64,000 bases of DNA from NCBI GenBank assembly GCA_015227615.1, contig JAALGZ010000011.1:124001-188000 (forward strand), given 5' to 3'. Position 1 is the first letter of the stretch; every line of letters starts with the position of its first letter. Shown piece by piece: positions 9,966 through 21,004 of the stretch. A program made the translations under genes and the position numbers. This DNA comes from Labyrinthula sp. Ha (Eukaryota > Sar > Bigyra > Labyrinthulida > Labyrinthulaceae). The notes under the pieces were generated by a model, which was not told the origin of the DNA, ran no database searches, and worked only from the letters and a program-made list of their open reading frames with translations.

Positions 9966-12900
9966 TATCTAATGGTAATTACTTATTGATTATTATCCCT
10001 TTATGAATAATTAGATTGTTGGGCGTTGTTGTTTTCAAGTTTACACTGAATTTATTTTGTCTTTCTTTTTATTCAGTAAAAATGATTAAGAATCTGTACC
10101 ACCAAATTATAGAAAGTATATATATGTTATCATATTGTAAACAAGATTCAGTATTTACTTCTAGTATATTTGAATTAGTTAAGAGTACTATTTATATAAC
10201 TTTATTTACTCTATATATATATATTTCTTGCGTCCATTCGTGTCAATATGGTAAAATTGGAACTAGAGTAAGAGTGAATACATTACCACGTTTATTTGTC
10301 TTAACTTCCTTCAACCAAATACTAACAAATAAATAGTAAATTCAAGAATCAAGACAAAAGAACTATTAATTAATTGATAACAAGACTTTTAATTCCATTG
10401 TAAACGAGTAGTATTGAAAACTCTCATTACTTAATAAATTATAGATTCTCGAGAGTCGTGTATGTTTAACTTAAATGTTTCAAATGGTTAGAGCTTTTAA
10501 GAGTACTGCTTCATCCAGTTTGAACACCTTGTGCAAAGGCTTGGTTGCTTAGGTGAAAGTGACAATCAGTTAACTAACTAACTAGTAAACAACTCGAAAA
10601 ATTAATTTTCTTATGATTTGGCATAAGGAGACCATGAATTTTTTATAAACACCATTAATTTGCGATCTAGGCTCTGCTAACGCAAATGAGAACAATTAAG
10701 AAAGCATTCATGGTTCAAGAAGAACATTAACGTTTAAAGTAAGCTTCTGAAGATTTTGCGTAAGTGTAATGTGAGTCAATATTACACAGTTACTTCTCTC
10801 TAACACTATGGTTCTTAGAGTTTAATCATTTAGCTTTCTGTTTTTACTGACCATACTTCTATTTTCTCTACACGATTCTTGTAACACCATTAAAGAAAAT
10901 TTTGATAACTATGTTGTAATTATACACATTGACATTTATTCTGTGTTCTCTTGGTTGACAATCTGAAATACAATACTATTATAAAAATTCCAGTCTCGTT
11001 TAGAATCTTGTATGCTCTTGGTTAATAGTCTTGATATCGTAATTATTCTGTCGGGGGAAATTCGATACCGCAGTTTGAAAGAATTGGTCGCAATAAGCAT
11101 CCCCGATAGCCATACTTCTTCCTTGTGTGTCCGAGGAGAATCTTAGATGAGATGAACACGTGGCACTGTAGCTAGGGTACTCAGAGGAGAAAATATTAGA
11201 ATCGTAGCTGAACAAACTCTTAGAAATAAACTTCATGCAGTTGATGGTGGCCTGGGAAGTTGCTAGCAAGAACTCTCCTAACCCCTCTATGTTGAGCTCA
11301 TGATTGCTAATATGTTTTCAGTTTTTGCTAAGTACTTTTGGATCCGAATAACTTATTCTAATCTAAAATAAACCAGACAAGAAATTCTTTTCTTTCGCAT
11401 AGGAAGAACTCATTTTTTTCTTAGTGTAGAGGGAAGTTTTCTAAGTTTTCCCTATCAGGGTCTCGTATTAAAGTTTCGGCCAGGCTATCACAAACCTCAC
11501 GCACATCTTCTCTTAATTTTGTTATTAGATTTAAGTAAATCTCATACTATAATTTATCTCTCTTAAGTACCTCAAGGGCTGGTCAAGTTGTTCTTGCAGG
11601 AATTCTCACAGTAAGCAACCTGTATACTAAAGTTTGAGTTGAAGGGTGCTGGATCAACAGAATAATTCATCTATCGCCATAGTTATGGTCGCTTTATGCT
11701 TAATAAAATTTAGAATCTATATGCCAACTCAATAGACCACCCGCGTTCAGGAGAACTAACTTTGTATAATTTGAAAGCCCAGGGAAAAGCTTTATAGTCG
11801 ACAGGTAGCCATTATCTTAATATCTTTTTAGAGTTGGCTTCCTCATTGCTTGCTTGAAGTTGAAATAATCACTTAGTCGGTTTTCGCCATACTTAGTTTT
11901 CTGCAGCAAAGTTTTGGTTCAGAAACGGTCATAGACCTTACCAACACAACAAAGCAAAAGCTAGAGTAGTTAAAGGTTGGGAATGTTTACTCTAGCTCAT
12001 GGGTTGAATCGTGTGAACCATTTTATCTCTTCTTAAACAGATATAAGGGCAAACCACACATCCTCACACTCATAAGGTAGTTCCATGCCAACCATGCCAG
12101 TCGGATCTTAAACCTGGATTTGAACAAGAAGATCGAGGATTCATAGCTGATGGCTCAATTTTTTATGACAAAGAAAAATAAATGGGATATGGCACGAGAA
12201 AGTAACAGAAGAAGCGCTTCTATTAGAGCCAATGAAACTATTACTATTATCCTCGTTGTTAATCAATTGCCCCAAGAACAAGTTTGGCTTGTTATATGAA
12301 ACAACACAAGAACTATATTGGATTTGGAATAGGACTATCCAAATAGCTGAAACTAGTGAAGTAGCGAGAGCTAAGCGCGTAGGAAGTTAAAAGGATCATA
12401 GTTAAACTCAAGTTGTTAATATGATTCGTTTCGAAACGAGTATATACTAATGTGGAAGGAACGACAAAATACACAAGTTTACATTGGATGAACATATTCC
12501 TTATAGGAACTAGAGGCTTCGTGTAACCTCGAATAATTAGTTTGTAACATACAATGCAGGGAGACTGTGTCAGAACTTTAGTAGTAAAAGGTGGTTCGGC
12601 CTGTTATCTTCCAGATATGCCATTTATGGTATATGCTTTACTTTTATAATTTTTTCTCATTTCATTCAAGATATTATTCAAGACATGTTCTAGTAGCATT
12701 TCGGCTCCTGAACTTAACACAGAAGGTTTTGAAAGTTGGGATCGAGCAATTACGGAATACCCAATATATATGCGCGAAGCTACTCATCTAAGGAGTAATC
12801 GCCTAAGAAAACATCTATAACCAGTTGGATTTTTCCATAGAACCTATTACTAATAATTGTTCTAGGCATTTGAAATTGAGTTTAGGCCTCATTATACAGC

Positions 12901-15900
12901 TAGATCAATACTGATAACGTAATATGTAGAAAAATAGTATTCATGCTAGAACTAATTCGCTTTACCACTTAAGAACTATACCCAAAGCTCCCTTATTTTC
13001 TCATTTCCTTGCCGACAATACCTATACGAATATGGACCATGTTGCTAGACTAAAAATATAATAATTAGGAAACAGTGTTGGGGTGTTTAGTGATTCGAGA
13101 CTCGAAACACTGAACGAATATCTTCAGGTAACTTGTTTATTAAAGATTATAAGGGATATATCAGTAGTCATTAATCATTTAAAAAAACTGACCACTAGAG
13201 ATAGCAATTGTAATTTTAGCAAAGGGACTTTAAGCTGTTTTTTAAATTTATTTTGTTCTTACTACCCATCTATGGTAGGATGCTAAAATTAAAGAGAAGC
13301 AATCAGATGGTAAGAGTTACAAAGCATCAGACAAAGTCGTCCCATTAATCTTAAAAAATGCAGGATTGTACCAAGATTTGTTCAAATCTTTAACATATTC
13401 CTACAACGTTACTAAAAGATAATAATTTTATTAATGCTATAATTGTATGCGAGATATTTTTCCAGTCCATCACCATGTAGTATAGTATTTTTGTGGAAAA
13501 TATAAAAAACGTATGAGATCAAACTCTGATCACAATTTGACCGTTCTTAAATAAGAAACGAAGATCTGATATTTTTCTGTCAATAGGGAAAACCACAACC
13601 TTACAGTAATAGGTTCATAAGAACGAAAAGCGGAAGAGCTTATATTGGCATTTACCATATTACTTGATATATTCAATGTAATCGGCCGCGGTTCATAGAC
13701 CAACTATAGCTTGTTCTCATATTTTAGAAAGAAAGAAAACTATATTCTTATGTATAGACATCTCTAAAACCTGTTTTTCCTTGTCAGGCTCGCACGGGTT
13801 GAGGGAGGAAACCCAATATATCATGGGGGATGTGAAACCTATAGTTATGGTACTAATCAATTTGGATGATTTAACCATTTGGGAACCTACATTTAATAGC
13901 TCAATTGGTTCATAATATGTAAGGTATACACTCTCGTCGCATTATCTTTTACTTCCGATTCTCCTTAATTGTTGCCAGGTCTTCATGAGTATAATCCCGG
14001 GGTACCTATTTTTTATTCCAATTCATGAAAAAGTTTCTGTTAAGGTTTTTTATTAACATTCTGAAGTTTTCAATTATTCCATGAGTTTAAGCCAACAATT
14101 ATTGGGCGTTCAAAGGCACTCGAATTCTTCTAAAACACCCATGTTTATTTTTTTCACTCAACGATATGCGGAAAGTCTTAAGCAAAAATATCTAATGTCG
14201 TATTGCGGAAATGTAGATGTCGCATTTAGATATATCGAAGCAACTACAAGTAATACTTGGAACCTATATTAGTTGATTTCTACCCATCGTTCCTATAGTC
14301 AAAATAAAATCTTTTCTCAAACCCAAAATACTGCTGTTTATCTGTTCTCTTCTTTGCAGGAGTCAAGAGTAACCTCTGGTGCTAAACTCCATGCTCTGGC
14401 AGTTGAAAAATAAAGAATTAATGTAAAGATCCAAAATCTTTCAGGTTGATTGTTTTCACATAGACAACAAGAACAATTATCTCCTAGTTAAGATTAACAA
14501 TGCGTTGTATTAAGTAGAGTCACGGAAATGTATTGCAGAACAGCTATAGAGATTGCTCTAATTAAAAGAGATAAGATTATCTCACTCAGAGAGGTTTCAT
14601 AGGTGATTTCCTCGGTCCACTGTTAGGTAAAATTTTACAGTAATCTCTGAGGCACTCCCTTCTTACTCGGTTGGAGGTCACAGGCTTAGGTTATCAGCAC
14701 TAAGATCTGCTGAAAGAAACTAATACAGTCAAACTTAAGTACATAGAAACAATTTACCATGTAGCTAATACATATGGAAATAGATAAACTGCAAGCTTTC
14801 ATTCTGCTATAGATAACCGAAGCCGTGAAATAATAAGTACTTTAGAGAGCAGTGTATTCACACCAAAAAAAAACTGATTAAAGTTCTCAAAAAAGAAGAA
14901 ATGCCCAACAATAGCTGAAAATTTCCAATCGGTATGTAGCTTCAGAACGACTCAAGCATATTTAGGAAGCAATTTAGTTGGTAATTTCACCTGCTTAAAA
15001 TGTAGATTTAGTATGATCTTGCCTGGTCCGTATACGAGGTTGTTAGAACACAATACGTATTTATTGAATAGAAATAAAAAAATAAACAATTAATCTGAAA
15101 AGAAGCTCGAAACGTATTTGCATCCAACTTTCTAATGCTTATGAAGTTATTTAGTTATTAGGCACCACTAATGCCGTTAGCCACTAAATAGATTCCCTTT
15201 CCTTTAGGGGATAATAATAATTTGCACACATTACATTAAAACTCAATTCAAGCAAGAAACATAGTTAAAGTCAAGTTTATAGCCCGATAGTAGAAGCTAT
15301 TGAGTTTTTTTGCACCCCAGGTTTTGCATGAGATATCCATGTAACTTTTAAGCTTTGACGTCTCGCAGCTACCTTAAGTATATATCTACATTTGTAGAAT
15401 AGGTTCTAGATAGATTGTGATATAAGTAGGATCCTGACAGCATTTACCATGAATAGAACCATTCAACTAACGACCATTCAAGGTCTATTTTTCTTGTACC
15501 AGGATAGATAGGCAATGCTATAAATAGGAATGGTTAGCTTTAAATTATTTCTCTCAGCTCTCGGGTCAAAATGAATAATGGGACTAAAATCTACTGCTTA
15601 AATTGCCACTAACATTTAGAATTAATGTGTTGGCTGATTCAACAGCAACATTAACTGGTGGATTCTGTTAAGGTGTCCCATTCTTGCATATTCTAAGAGA
15701 ATAACTTTCTGGTTGTACATCCCTCTACGCTACACTAGGAGACTTTACTAGTTCCGTATTATAATTTTGCTTCCCATAAGGGACGTTCCTAAGATAGGCC
15801 ATAAAAGAAACTATAGTTTGTTCAAAGGGGATATTATTTTGGCAGGAGCCTCGGAATTTGAACAAAACTATAACTATTTTTTTACTCTGTCTATAATTTA

Positions 15901-16947
15901 ACTAAATCTTTAATATCCCCAAAAAAGAACGTGCTACCGGAGACTCTGGTTTGCGCTATAGCTTTGAAAACTAGGCATGAACAAATGCTGCATTGAGCCC
16001 TAGATTTTCTGTCTTGTTGCTGATTGTGGATTCTATTATTGCCTCGATCTTAAGCATCTTCTTGTCAACCTGTTCTAGATCTGTTAACAACCAAACTCAC
16101 TAGTTTGCTCATATTTATTAACACTGGAATTTTGAGCCCAAGTTTCTTGTCTGGATCTGATGAAAAGAAAAAATCCACATTCAGATTCCTAGATAAAGCG
16201 AGTAACTTAGGGTGATATGGCATGTCCACTACCTTAACAGTTCAATTAAATATCATAATAGAGCTTTTGAGAATCGCTTAACTCGTTTGGATCTGATAAA
16301 TCGTTAAGGCTCCGTGTTTTCAACCAATACATGGCAGCTCGAATCACTGGCATCTTCCTTCTTTTGCTACGTCATCTTTTTCATCCAGCCATTTTATACC
16401 AGCGTTTTTAGTATCAAAAAATCTTAGAATCATATTTGTGACTTCTTGTAGAACCCAAATGTGAATGTTGTGTACTTGTACGAAAGCTTCTAAAGTGCAT
16501 AGTTTGTGCTAAATAAAATTGTCAATGTTTCGCAGAGATCGCGGAAGCGTCTTACATGATCTCTCCTATTTAACTAAATAATCTTTCCATATGTTGGAAC
16601 GAATTCCTAATGCTAAGAAGCAATATTTGTTAAGGCCTAAGAATTTGATATGTTTGTCTTTCTTTTCTTGATTGCCGTTTAATCCAAGCGGCGAATAGCT
16701 AGCCTAAGATTTCCTATATCTTCTCATTTCCATAAAAAATCATTTTATTATATTAAATCCATCCTAAAAAATATATTTGACAAGGTATATTTCTATCTAT
16801 TTTGTATCTAATATATTAGTTACTTTTGTGTTATTTATCTACATTCTTTATTGTTGTCACGAAGTTTATAAAACTAAAATACTTGGGCCATATAGCCCAT
16901 TGATATCAGCTAACAAAAAAAAAGATTAGTGTGAGGGATACTTGTAA
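9966..16947. other. 7.0-kb gene-free stretch
   Basis: The longest desert in the window. Composition is fairly even, with few long homopolymers, and the longest open frames (106 codons near 10016 plus, about 100 codons near 11000-11320 minus) are within what chance gives over this length. No tRNA, rRNA, transposon protein or terminal repeat was recognised. Short AT microsatellites occur near 10215. An intron-rich gene with very short exons cannot be excluded. Confidence 0.45.
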
Positions 16948-19233
16948 ATGGAAAACTTAGTGAATATAATAAACCAATTACAGGTATTATTTTTTTTATC
17001 AATTATAATATTAGGATGCATTTTTTTCAATTGACTCTAAAATGTTCAAAATAGACCTTCCTCAAATTGTTGTTGTGGGTTCACAAGTATTTCCTTAACT
17101 GTTTTCATCTTTAAGAGTGCAGGAAAATCATCAGTTCTCGAATCTATAGTCAGAAAAGATTTCCTACCGAGGTAACTCTTTTTATTTATTATATTTTAGA
17201 TCCAATGATATATGCACACGACGTCCCTTGATATTGCAAATGGTTCATACTCCAAATACCCACACAGCCGCAAGAGAGTTAGATTCTAGTTGGGTTGAGT
17301 TTCTTCATCTTCCAGGGCAGAAGTTTTTTGACTTTGAAAAAGTTAAACTAGAAATAATAAACGTATGAGTTTTGGTTTATAGGAATTCTAGAACACTATT
17401 GAAGAATGTGGGGATGGCAAAGGAATAAGCTCAAAACCAATTCGACTTCGATTCTATAGCTCAGAAGTCTTAACTCTTACACTTGTTGATCTTCCTGGAA
17501 TAACGAGGAACCCTGTAGGTGATCAACCTGATAATATTGAAGAACAAATTCGAAGTATGTGTTTGACCTATTGTTCTAATCCAAGGAGTATAATTCTGGC
17601 AGTAACTGCTGGTAACACTGATTTAGCCAACTCTGATGGTTTAAGTGTAGCAAGACAAGTAGACCCAAAAGGTTTGAGAACTTTAGGTGTTATAACTAAA
17701 TTGGATCTTATGGATGAAGGAACAGACGCAGAAAGTGTTTTTTCAGGGAAAATAATTCCCTTGAGACTGGGATATATTGGAGTTGTTAATAGATCTCAAA
17801 AAGATATTATAGATAGACTTGAACCTGAAAAAGTCTTGAAGAAAGAATATAATTTTTTTAAAGACCATCCAGTGTATGATGAAACTGTGATGGGAACAAA
17901 GTATTTGATAAAAAGGTTATCCAAAATATTTCAGCAACATTTAAGAGATACACTTCCAATATTGAAAGCAGAAACCAATGAAAGGTTATTAAATGTAGAG
18001 ATGGAGTTAAAAAAGTTTGGTGGAACAAATGTTGATAAGTACTCAAATGAACTCTCTTTTTTGGGCATTGACAAGGGTTTGAGTGATTCTGAACCAGAAA
18101 GTAAAGAAAGTGAGTTATTATTAAACTTAGTAACTAAGTTTTCCAAAGCTTATAGTAACGCAATAGAAGGTAAATATTCTGGTACAGATGGTTTTGAAAA
18201 TGCTTTGGATTTTGAAACAAATGGGGGAGCAAAAATTGGTGTTATATTTGGCAAGACGTTTTCAAGTCAGCTAAATGAAGTTTCACCGTTTCATAACTTG
18301 TCTGATGAAGAAATACAAAAGGTTATTTTATACACAATGGGTGCTAAAAAAGCTCTTTTTGTTCCTGAAAATAGTTTTGAACTACTTGTGAAAAGACAAA
18401 TAAGATATTTTGAGTTGCCAAGTTTACAATGTGCTGATTCAGTTTATGAAGCACTTCTTGAACTTGCTCAATGTATCTCCACTAATTCTCTACAACGTTT
18501 TCCTAGTTTACAAAAGGCTGTCTTAGAGGTTGTTCAAACCATGTTGCAAAGACAATTATCACCAACAAGGCAAATGATAGCAAACCTTATCAATATAGAA
18601 AAGGCTTATATAAATACGGCTCATCCTGATTTCATAGGTGGAGCTGAAGCAATTGCTGGTGTGTTACAAACAGATGTACAAGAAGGACCGGAGTTAGATG
18701 GAGATATTCAGGAGACAGATAAACTCGCAATTGTGGAGAAAGAACAAGAAAATGTTTCTTCTGTAGTATCTTTACCTAAACAAGAAGTAAAGCCATTTTC
18801 TTTTTTATTCGGTTCTGATAAAGCGGAAGTTCCAGCTCCTAATTCTACTCCTAACATGTCTGCGGATGTCAATAATCGAGCTACAGTTGGTAGACGAAAA
18901 CTAGCTGAAGCACAGCTGGAAGACAGGCAAACAGATGGGTTTCACAGGGATTTAGAAACTGGCATAATAAAGGAGCTTATGGAGTCTTACTTGTCAATTA
19001 CAAGAAAAAATATCGAGGACCTGGTTCCAAAAACTATAATGTATTTTCTTGTAAACTTTGCGAAAGATCATGTTCAAAATGAACTTGTGCGCAAAGTATA
19101 TAGCAAAGGTCAAGACCTTGAAGATCTACTAAAAGAAGATCCGGAAATAGTTAGCAAAAGGGAAAACTTGAGAAAGCTTAAAGCATATCTGCTTAAAGCC
19201 ATGAAAGTTCTGGAGGCAGTCGATGTCTACTAA
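16948..19233 (+). CDS. dynamin-related GTPase (Drp1/Dnm1/Vps1 class)
   Basis: Five exons: 16948-16983, 17015-17086, 17116-17171, 17200-17362 and 17392-19233. They are separated by introns of 31, 29, 28 and 29 nt and give 722 aa in frame throughout. The start MENLVNIINQLQ matches the dynamin N-terminus. GTPase motifs are complete: P-loop GSQSAGKSS (34-42), DLPG (142-145) and TKLD (211-214). The stalk follows (for example LFVPENSFELLVKRQI), with the family's PTRQMIANLINIEKAYINTAHPDF block and a C-terminal GTPase effector domain from about residue 623. There is no PH domain or proline-rich tail, so it is a fission dynamin (mitochondria, peroxisomes or vacuole/endosome) rather than a classical endocytic one. 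Which organelle cannot be told from sequence. The stop is 55 bp from that of the convergent 571-aa gene. Confidence 0.93.
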
Positions 19234-19288
19234 GAATAAAATGCTTTACTTTTAGACAAATACATAATCAAATATTATTCATAATATC

Positions 19289-21004
19289 CTATTCTAATTC
19301 TTCAAGGAGCTCCAAACCTGCAGAGAGTTGAAGATTAGTTCGTTTTTGCTTTAGTTTCTGCACCATATTTCTTAACTGTTCTTTCTTTGCTGCATCTGTG
19401 TCTGGACTTGCTAAGGAACTCTCCATTCCCTTAATCATAGCATCCACTTTTTCTAAACTCTGTGCATTTGTGGACTTCTGAGGTTTTGTTTTATATGAGG
19501 GAATATTGAAACTATCTGCTCCTGAAGGTCTATATGATTTTTTTCTTGAAGAAGAACTTCCCTTTCTTTGGGGTCGTGTTCCACTTCTATCTTGCCTCAT
19601 CGAACTACTTCCCTTCCGTTTGTAAGACATTTTCTTGCCTTCTGGGTCTTTTTCTCTTTTTCTCTTTCTTTTGTCTCCCTCTTTTTTTCTCTTCTTCTTT
19701 TTCTTCTTCTTTTTTTTTCTATCTTTCTTTTCAGCATTGGCTGGGCCATCGACTTTTGCTACAGGGGATGCCCCAAGCATGGAATCTATAGTAAGACTCT
19801 GTTTCTTGGCTGCTGGTGTTTGTGACTTTGCCTGGATAGTTTCCATCTTTAGCTTTACAGATTCAACTTTTGCTGCCTTTTCTCTAAGCTTTGTATCAAA
19901 ACCTCCTGTTTTTTCTTTAGCAGCGAGCTTTAAACTTTGTGAACTTCCTTTTGAACTAAACAATGCATTAACTCCAAGGTTAACACTCTCAGTTGAAGGT
20001 TTCAATAAATCAGCAACTTGATTAGTATTATATTTACTATTTTTTCGTGGTTTACTACCAAGATTTACACTGTCTTTCTTTCCTACTCGTGGTGGTAGAT
20101 CTGGTTTCTTAGTTGGCTGTTGATCAGTTAGATTAAACTGTTCAAACTTATCTTGTAGTTCTAAACCCATGCCAGCAGGCTGCAAAGGTTGTTGTTGTGC
20201 AATATTTTTCTTAGTTGCTAAGCCTAATCCTGGTGGCAAGTCAAATGTTTTTTTAGTTCCTGGTGTCATCTTTGGTGAAAATGGAGTAACTGACATATTT
20301 GACACCATTGCGGTTCCTTGTGGTTGATTCTTGAATTCTACTTTCTCTGATTCTTCTGCTTCAGAAGACAAAACAGAGGAGTCCATACTTTGTTTAGGTT
20401 CTTGTTGAGGTAAAATATCTAAACCTTCTGGTGTTCCATAAACATCGTTTAATGACCCAGGAACATATGCGGCACTATTCTTATTGTTTATGTCGTTCAT
20501 TTGACCCATTTGAGGCTGTTCGAAACCAGTATTCGTACCTTTCTCTTTTTTCTTAAAAAAAGGAAGTTTTGAGAATAACCCTTTCTTCTTTTGCTGTGGT
20601 TGTTGTTGTTGTTGTTGCTGTGGTTGAAAGGAAGCACTTTGCATAGTTGGTTGCATTATAGGTTGAGCACCACTGTTGTTCATAAAGTTCTGTTCTGCGG
20701 GGCTCTTTACTCCATTTGTTTTCACAGAAGGTAAAGGTTCTTCTTCAGAATCATCAGAATCAGAGTCTGTTTCGGATTCTTCAGATGATGATTCGTCTCC
20801 TGTTGCATCAGGTTTAATAAGTTTACTTGCTACTCTTCCATTAACAACGGGTGCCTCAAAATTCATCTGTGTAAAGAAAGCTTGTGACGGGTTTCCAAAA
20901 GCTGCGTTTGGATTTCCACCATAAGGACCTGAAGGTTGATTATTTTGGGGCTGAGGATTAGATCCACCTGGTTGAGCTCCAAAAGGGTTTTGAGTGTAAG
21001 ACAT
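19289..21004 (-). CDS. low-complexity lysine-rich 571-aa protein, family not recognised
   Basis: A single 571-codon frame, far beyond chance. The N-terminus is Asn/Pro/Gly-rich and carries one NPF tripeptide (TQNPFGAQPGG), the motif bound by EH domains. Then come an acidic Ser/Asp block (about 73-93), a Gln run (about 127-137), a basic amphipathic patch (GLFSKLPFFKKKEKG), two SVNLG repeats, a lysine tract near residues 428-455, Ser/Arg-rich sequence, and a predicted helical C-terminus (about 510-571, ending LELLEELE). No folded enzyme domain is visible. The single NPF motif and the convergent dynamin gene make an endocytic or trafficking adaptor imaginable, but a nuclear protein is equally possible given the KKRK tracts. 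Function is not assigned. Confidence 0.7.
   Translation of the reverse strand: MSYTQNPFGAQPGGSNPQPQNNQPSGPYGGNPNAAFGNPSQAFFTQMNFEAPVVNGRVASKLIKPDATGDESSSEESETDSDSDDSEEEPLPSVKTNGVKSPAEQNFMNNSGAQPIMQPTMQSASFQPQQQQQQQPQQKKKGLFSKLPFFKKKEKGTNTGFEQPQMGQMNDINNKNSAAYVPGSLNDVYGTPEGLDILPQQEPKQSMDSSVLSSEAEESEKVEFKNQPQGTAMVSNMSVTPFSPKMTPGTKKTFDLPPGLGLATKKNIAQQQPLQPAGMGLELQDKFEQFNLTDQQPTKKPDLPPRVGKKDSVNLGSKPRKNSKYNTNQVADLLKPSTESVNLGVNALFSSKGSSQSLKLAAKEKTGGFDTKLREKAAKVESVKLKMETIQAKSQTPAAKKQSLTIDSMLGASPVAKVDGPANAEKKDRKKKKKKKKKRKKEGDKRKRKREKDPEGKKMSYKRKGSSSMRQDRSGTRPQRKGSSSSRKKSYRPSGADSFNIPSYKTKPQKSTNAQSLEKVDAMIKGMESSLASPDTDAAKKEQLRNMVQKLKQKRTNLQLSAGLELLEELE

Noticed and set aside
11000-11320. About 100 open codons on the minus strand with protein-like composition
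   Set aside because: Given the length of gene-free DNA examined in six frames, a few such frames are expected by chance; no domain or splice context.
11410-11600. Charged open blocks on the minus strand that look like exons
   Set aside because: They are 25-35 codons long, not linked by clear introns, and were picked by eye from many frames.
19534-20021. Three overlapping plus-strand frames rich in Phe, Ser and Leu
   Set aside because: Mirror image of the lysine-rich coding sequence on the minus strand.
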